Part shown: in pieces, positions 6,823 through 10,375 of the stretch
How the letters are laid out: each line of letters begins with the position of its first letter
Position numbering within the stretch: position 1 is the stretch's first letter
NCBI GenBank assembly: GCA_964643575.1
Contig: CAZXTD010000148.1
Span: forward strand, 1-10,375
Direction of reading: 5' to 3'
DNA from: Glaciecola sp964643575
GTDB lineage: Bacteria > Pseudomonadota > Gammaproteobacteria > Enterobacterales > Alteromonadaceae
Length of the DNA: 10,375 nt
Notes under the pieces: model-generated
What the model was told of the DNA's origin: nothing
The model's input: only the letters and a program-made list of their open reading frames with translations
The model's database searches: none
Position numbers and translations under genes: made by a program

Positions 6823-6839
6823 ATAAACATTATGTTTAT
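6823..6839. promoter_or_regulatory. Perfect palindrome ATAAACAT-T-ATGTTTAT, candidate operator
   Basis: Two exact eight-base arms around one central base. It begins 14 bases upstream of the DUF2884 -35 box, a usual position for an activator. TTATGTTT also occurs as a half-site copy near 6793-6800. I do not recognise the regulator. Confidence 0.5.
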
Positions 6840-6909
6840 CAATGCTTTAGTGTATTCACATCAAAGATAATCAATTGCTGCCTGCATTTTTTAAGCAGAT
6901 AGGCGATAT

Positions 6910-6928
6910 ATTAGTGTAAATCACTAAT
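6910..6928. promoter_or_regulatory. Perfect palindrome ATTAGTG-TAAAT-CACTAAT, candidate operator
   Basis: Seven-base arms flank a five-base centre. A related sequence, TTAGTGTATTCAC, stands at 6847-6859 and shares the TTAGTGTA and TCAC parts, which suggests two sites for the same protein. The regulator is unknown; the site lies between divergent genes and could act on either. Confidence 0.45.
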
Positions 6929-7090
6929 GACAACGAATTATTAAAACATGAAATTTTGTGTTCGCAGCCATGGATTTATTTTTAAAGAACTTAATCTATA
7001 TCAATATTATCCACAAAAGACTTATGTAGCATAGGATCTTTTGTGGCGTTGGTGCATAATACGCGCGATTTCATTTGGGAGAACATATTA

Positions 7091-7279
7091 ATGACCGAAA
7101 TTTTAAGTACCTTATTATTTGGTGTGACTGTGCTTGTATTTGTTATGGGCTTGTCATGTATTGTGATGGGAGTTATCTCAAGCGAAACAGGCGCAGAGGC
7201 ACTTAAAGAACGTATCGAATACGGCTTTATGGGTATATCAGGCTTAGTTGTTGCAGCACTACTGTTTATCGCTGCCTAA
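7091..7279 (+). CDS. Small two-helix membrane protein of unknown function
   Basis: The ATG at 7091 gives 62 residues and has the ribosome site GGGAGA (7077-7082) at good spacing. A GTG at 7043 in the same frame, with a weaker AGGA before it, would give 78 residues; the added part (ALVHNTRDFIWENIL) looks less like protein than leader. The protein has two hydrophobic segments, roughly residues 6-28 (LLFGVTVLVFVMGLSCIVMG) and 45-61 (MGISGLVVAALLFIA). The charged loop between them contains EALKERIEYG. There is no lipobox or cleavable signal pattern, so it is probably an inner-membrane hairpin protein. I do not recognise the family. It is followed at once by a hairpin terminator and stands apart from its neighbours. 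The good ribosome site and clear membrane pattern make it a likely real gene. Confidence 0.75.
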   Translation: MTEILSTLLFGVTVLVFVMGLSCIVMGVISSETGAEALKERIEYGFMGISGLVVAALLFIAA

Positions 7280-7290
7280 AAACATACATA

Positions 7291-7318
7291 AAGAACCAAC
7301 GCTTTTTAGTTGGTTCTT
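7291..7318. terminator. Bidirectional hairpin terminator between convergent genes
   Basis: AAGAACCAAC (7291-7300) and GTTGGTTCTT (7309-7318) are exact complements with an eight-base loop. The hairpin sits 11 bases after the small membrane gene and 16 bases after the channel gene on the other strand. T-runs are imperfect on both sides, but the convergent position supports a shared terminator. Confidence 0.65.
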
Positions 7319-7334
7319 GCCTTACTTCTCATTC

Positions 7335-8654
7335 CTACTCTATTTCAAGCTGAATATTGCGCTTCGCATTATTGGCAACACGTTGGTATGCGGTTAATTT
7401 GAATATCGGCAATATAGCCAGTAAATGATCAAATATTTCACTCTGCAGATGTTCGTAGTCGGCCCATGCTTGTTTTTTACTAAAGCAATATATTTCTATA
7501 GGTAAACCTACTTCACTGGGGTTCAACTGCCTGACTAACAGCGTCATATCTTGATGTACATCAGGATGCGATTCTAAATATGCTTTAACGTAAGCCCTAA
7601 AGGTTCCTATATTAGTCAAGCGCCTACTGTTGATACGGTCTAAAGCCGCAGTTTGGCACCTAGCTTCGTCTTGTTCGAGTTCGGTACTTTTCCCTTTCAA
7701 ATAATTGTCGATTAATGAAAGTTTTTGCCAGTCTTTTACCATTGCCTTGTTAGCAAATTGAATGCTACGCATATCGATATGAACCGCTCGTTTGATTCTT
7801 CTGCCTCCAGATTCCTGCATACCTCGCCAGTTTTTAACGGCGTCGCTTGTCAATGCGTAGGTTGGAATGGTCGATATCGTTTTATCCCAGTTTTGCACTT
7901 TAACAACAGTGAGTCCTATTTCGATAATGTCGCCATCTACGTCATACTTAGGAATTGCTATCCAGTCTCCTGTGTTAAACATTCTATTCGCCGCAATTTG
8001 AATGCCCGCGACAAAACCTAATATCGTGTCCCTAAAAATTAATAATAAAACAGCGGCTATTGCGGTTAAGCCCGACAGTAAATAAATGGGGCTTTTACCT
8101 AATAACAACGAAATAATTAAAAAGATAAGCGCGAGTGTGAATATCAGCCTAGCAACCTGCACAAAACCCGTAATAGGCGCCTTTTTAGACAATTCAGACT
8201 GGCTGTATATTGCTTCTCCTGCTCGTAATATGGCGCTGAGCAGCCGGTATACGGCAATAATCAAGTAGAGCGAAATAAGTTGCGAAATAACTAAAAAATA
8301 GTCGGCACTTGAGTCGATAAAAACAAACTTACCTAAATATAAAACAATACCAGGCACCAAATGAGCAAGCCTAGAAAAAACATTATGCTCTAGGCACGTA
8401 TCATCCCAATGGCTTTTTGTTCTGACGATTATGTGGGTTATCTTAAAATGCAATATAAAACGGGCAAGCAGAAAACTAGCGATAGCAAGCAATAACAAGG
8501 TGCTAAAAGATGCAAGTGCATACTGCCAACTATCGCTGCTAAATCCCAACCCTAGCTGCTGATATATGCTTTGTAAATATGCATTAGTTTCATTGGCGAT
8601 TGTACTTGCGGTTGTGCTTGTTGACGCACTAGTGGTGCTCAGTTCAGTTAACAT
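7335..8654 (-). CDS. ybdG: YbdG-type mechanosensitive channel, MscS family
   Basis: A 439-residue protein, slightly longer than the roughly 415-residue E. coli YbdG. Four to five membrane segments lie at about 45-68, 96-113, 119-143, 164-187 and 189-210. They are followed by the MscS pore-lining and beta-domain region, FRDTILGFVAGIQIAANRMFNTGDWI in two parts (IFRDTILGFVAGIQ, then NTGDWIAIPKY). The phrases NWDKTISTIPT, KNWRGMQESGGRRIKR, RRLTNIGTFRAYV and MTLLVRQL are characteristic of the YbdG branch. Such channels open under membrane tension and release solutes on osmotic downshift. The start codon overlaps the last 11 bases of the upstream acyltransferase. No strong ribosome site is seen, so translation is probably coupled. 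It is the last gene of its operon, ended by the hairpin at 7291-7318. Confidence 0.95.
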   Translation of the reverse strand: MLTELSTTSASTSTTASTIANETNAYLQSIYQQLGLGFSSDSWQYALASFSTLLLLAIASFLLARFILHFKITHIIVRTKSHWDDTCLEHNVFSRLAHLVPGIVLYLGKFVFIDSSADYFLVISQLISLYLIIAVYRLLSAILRAGEAIYSQSELSKKAPITGFVQVARLIFTLALIFLIISLLLGKSPIYLLSGLTAIAAVLLLIFRDTILGFVAGIQIAANRMFNTGDWIAIPKYDVDGDIIEIGLTVVKVQNWDKTISTIPTYALTSDAVKNWRGMQESGGRRIKRAVHIDMRSIQFANKAMVKDWQKLSLIDNYLKGKSTELEQDEARCQTAALDRINSRRLTNIGTFRAYVKAYLESHPDVHQDMTLLVRQLNPSEVGLPIEIYCFSKKQAWADYEHLQSEIFDHLLAILPIFKLTAYQRVANNAKRNIQLEIE

Positions 8655-9555
8655 TTTTGCTATTCATCCATTCACGCATGCGTGTATTTTTAGCTTCCCA
8701 CAAGGCATTAAGCCACTGCTGAAAGCGTTGTTGGAAACTCTCATTTTCAAAATAATCGCCAATAAGCGTATTATCTACATCAAGTGTTTTAACATCGATA
8801 ATGATTTTAGTCATTCTGCCACTTAGCATATCCATCATAGGATGACTTGAGTCGGGGTAAGCAATAGTAATGTCTAAAATATGGCTAAACAGTTCGCCCA
8901 TAGCAGTGAGTGTGAAGGCTATACCGCCAGCTTTAGGCCGTAATAAGTGCGAGAAAGGGCTCTTATTCTGTTTATGCTTAGCTTGTGTAAATCGGGTTCC
9001 TTCAACAAAGTTAATCACTGTTGTGGGCCGGTTGATAAATTTTTCGCAAGACTTTCTGGTGGTTTCAATGTCTTTGCCCTTTAAGTCAGGGTTTTTAGCC
9101 AAAAACTCTCGGCTGTATCTGCGCATGAACGGCATATCCATTGCCCAAGCTGCGAGCCCTACAAAAGGTAGCCAAATTAATTCCTTTTTTAAGAAGAATT
9201 TAGGTGGAGGTATACGCGGTGCGCAAAAATCGATGAGCAATATGATATCGAGGTAGCTAATGTGATTGGCTGTAATTAAATACCATTTTTGTTTAGACAA
9301 AGGTTTGTCTATTTCAATTCGAATCTCGATACGATTAAATATTTTAATCATTGCGACACTGATAATGCTAAACGAAAAATAAAACCGGTGCATAGCATCC
9401 AGGAGAATATCGCTAGCAGGTTTAAACACAATCAAATATGCCGGTATCAAGCGAATGATGCCAAAAATGATGATTAAACCGCCCCAAAACCCCATATTTG
9501 TTAACTGCAAAACCAAATGTACGGGAAAAATCAAACAAGCTCTAAGCATCCTCAT
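8644..9555 (-). CDS. YihG-like 1-acylglycerol-3-phosphate acyltransferase (second copy)
   Basis: A 303-residue PlsC-superfamily enzyme, close to the usual YihG length. The N-terminus has two hydrophobic segments (about 8-45), then the acyltransferase motifs: NHISYLD at 97-103 (catalytic NHx4D), the glycerol-3-phosphate-binding region around KFFLKKELIWLPFVGLA (119-135), FVEGTRF at 183-189 (EGTR, with Val in place of the common Pro, as in YihG) and RPKAGGIAF at 206-214. PFMRRYSREFLAKNPDLKGK and ETTRKSCEKF are further YihG-branch phrases. It should add the sn-2 acyl chain to lysophosphatidic acid at the inner membrane. Its ATG overlaps the stop of the first copy in an ATGA. A second ATG six bases on (9549) is a less likely start. 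It is co-translated with the channel downstream. Confidence 0.93.
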   Translation of the reverse strand: MRMLRACLIFPVHLVLQLTNMGFWGGLIIIFGIIRLIPAYLIVFKPASDILLDAMHRFYFSFSIISVAMIKIFNRIEIRIEIDKPLSKQKWYLITANHISYLDIILLIDFCAPRIPPPKFFLKKELIWLPFVGLAAWAMDMPFMRRYSREFLAKNPDLKGKDIETTRKSCEKFINRPTTVINFVEGTRFTQAKHKQNKSPFSHLLRPKAGGIAFTLTAMGELFSHILDITIAYPDSSHPMMDMLSGRMTKIIIDVKTLDVDNTLIGDYFENESFQQRFQQWLNALWEAKNTRMREWMNSKNVN

Positions 9556-10375
9556 CTTTGGGTATACTCCTGCTCTAATTCAATAAGCTTTTGATTCTTT
9601 TGTTGCCAAAGTTGGTTAAGGTATTGCTGAAACTTCCGCTTTTGTGCTTCGTCCGTAAAATAGTCGTTGTGATAGATGTCTTTATTCATGATTTCATTAA
9701 TGTCGGTAGTTTTAACATCAACCACTATTTGTTTAACTTTACCACTAATAAAGTCCCAATAACTCGGTATCCCTTTAGGGTAGTAAATAGTGACATCAAC
9801 GAGTTGCGTTAAACGGTCGCCCATGGCATTTAGGACAAATGCGATACCACCCGATTTTGGCGCTAAGGTATGCGTCAGTTGCAAGTTTTGCGCTATTTTA
9901 GATGCGTTTTTTTGTGGACTGAACCGAGTGCCCTCAACAAAATTCATTATGCTAACGGGTTTACTTTCGTATTTTTCACACGCCTTTTTAGTGGTTTCTA
10001 AGTCTTTTCCGCGAAGCTCTGGGTGTTTGGCTAGTGTTGCTTTGCTATACCGCTGCATAAAAGGGAAGTCGAGCCCCCACCATGCTAAGCCTAAAAAAGG
10101 CACATAAATGAGATTTTTCTTTAGAAAAAATTTTAAGAAAGGGATGCGATGATTAAATACTCGTTGCAGTACCAATATATCGACCCAAGACTGATGGTTG
10201 GCAATGACTAGATACCAAGCGTCTAATGAAAAGTTTGATGGTATGTTTACTACAAATTTTGTACGAGAAAATACGTTTTGGTTGAGCTTGTTGACGCTTA
10301 TCCAATTAGTAGCGCAACTATCTACAATTATGCTCATCCACCTCTGCCAGCGTGCAATTGGTAGAAGTTTGAGCA
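9552..10375 (-). CDS. YihG-like 1-acylglycerol-3-phosphate acyltransferase (first copy), N-terminus beyond the window
   Basis: A paralogue of the next gene with the same motifs: NHQSWVD (catalytic NHx4D; residues 47-53 counted from the methionine at 10337), KFFLKKNLIYVPFLGLA, FVEGTRF and PKSGGIAF. The first methionine in the window, at 10337, is probably not the true start. The frame stays open to the right edge, and the 12 residues before it (LKLLPIARWQRW) fit the segment that follows the N-terminal membrane helix in YihG proteins. The gene is therefore 5'-truncated by the window, with 273 residues visible. It shares long blocks with the downstream copy (RYS, LAK, P-L-GKD-ETT-K-CEK), showing duplication, but the two differ throughout, so the event is not recent. 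ATGA overlap with the next gene suggests coupled translation. Confidence 0.92.
   Translation of the reverse strand, partial: LKLLPIARWQRWMSIIVDSCATNWISVNKLNQNVFSRTKFVVNIPSNFSLDAWYLVIANHQSWVDILVLQRVFNHRIPFLKFFLKKNLIYVPFLGLAWWGLDFPFMQRYSKATLAKHPELRGKDLETTKKACEKYESKPVSIMNFVEGTRFSPQKNASKIAQNLQLTHTLAPKSGGIAFVLNAMGDRLTQLVDVTIYYPKGIPSYWDFISGKVKQIVVDVKTTDINEIMNKDIYHNDYFTDEAQKRKFQQYLNQLWQQKNQKLIELEQEYTQR

Larger units (their letters stand above)
6707..7090. other. Regulatory intergenic region of 384 bp between divergent genes
   Basis: No gene is seen here. The stretch is AT-rich and holds the probable promoter of the DUF2884 gene (6779-6808), three inverted repeats (6802-6814, 6823-6839, 6910-6928) and a half-match to the last (6847-6859). 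On the plus side a loose promoter TTTAAA (6981-6986), 18 bases, TATTAT (7005-7010) may serve the small membrane protein. Reading frames that enter from either gene lack ribosome sites. Confidence 0.6.

Noticed and set aside
6884..6902. CTGC-N9-GCAG hairpin in the intergenic region
   Set aside because: Four-pair stem with no terminator tail; likely chance.
7043..7090. GTG start giving a 78-residue small membrane protein
   Set aside because: Weaker ribosome site and an added segment that does not resemble a protein N-terminus; kept only as an alternative.
8870..9256. 128-codon plus-strand frame antisense to the second acyltransferase
   Set aside because: Antisense shadow of a clearly conserved gene; an equivalent shadow appears opposite the first copy at 9790-10107, as expected from shared motifs.
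10335..10337. ATG at 10337 as the true start of the first acyltransferase
   Set aside because: The frame is open to the edge, the residues before it fit the YihG family, and the N-terminal membrane helix would be missing.

Overview
The window looks like chromosomal DNA of a marine gammaproteobacterium, most likely of the order Alteromonadales. The evidence is moderate-to-low GC, a DUF2884/YggN-type periplasmic protein, a sodium-coupled transporter of the NSS/SNF family, two YihG-type acyltransferases and a YbdG-type mechanosensitive channel. This is a judgement from protein character and motifs, not from a database match. No tRNA, rRNA, CRISPR array, insertion sequence, phage gene or integration scar was seen.

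Layout. (1) Positions 1-602, minus strand: N-terminal 200 residues of a PhoD-like phosphatase, cut by the window edge. (2) 802-2019, plus: an outer-membrane-type lipoprotein, probably a beta-propeller, divergent from the phosphatase. (3) 2174-3337, plus: a two-gene operon of a DCC-family (DUF393) thiol-disulfide oxidoreductase-like protein and a short-chain dehydrogenase. (4) 3529-4950, plus: a Na+-dependent amino-acid-type transporter with a good sigma-70 promoter, ended by a terminator that overlaps the convergent gene. (5) 4991-6706, minus: one uninterrupted reading frame joining a secreted DUF2884 domain to a cytosolic-type NAD(P)-binding epimerase-like domain. (6) 6707-7090: a 384-bp regulatory gap with several perfect inverted repeats. 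(7) 7091-7279, plus: a 62-residue two-helix membrane protein. (8) 7335 to the right edge, minus: an operon of two tandem YihG-like acyltransferases followed by a YbdG/MscS-family channel, with overlapping stop and start codons.

The clearest functional unit is the acyltransferase-acyltransferase-channel operon: phospholipid acylation enzymes translated together with a channel that senses membrane tension. The most questionable feature is the DUF2884-epimerase fusion. A single-base change in a six-A run at the joint would restore two ordinary overlapping genes, so it could be a sequencing error, a recent mutation or a real fusion. I did not find a convincing new defence or mobile system; most of the window is core-genome material. 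The interest lies in the fusion, the operon architecture and several unexplained palindromic sites.
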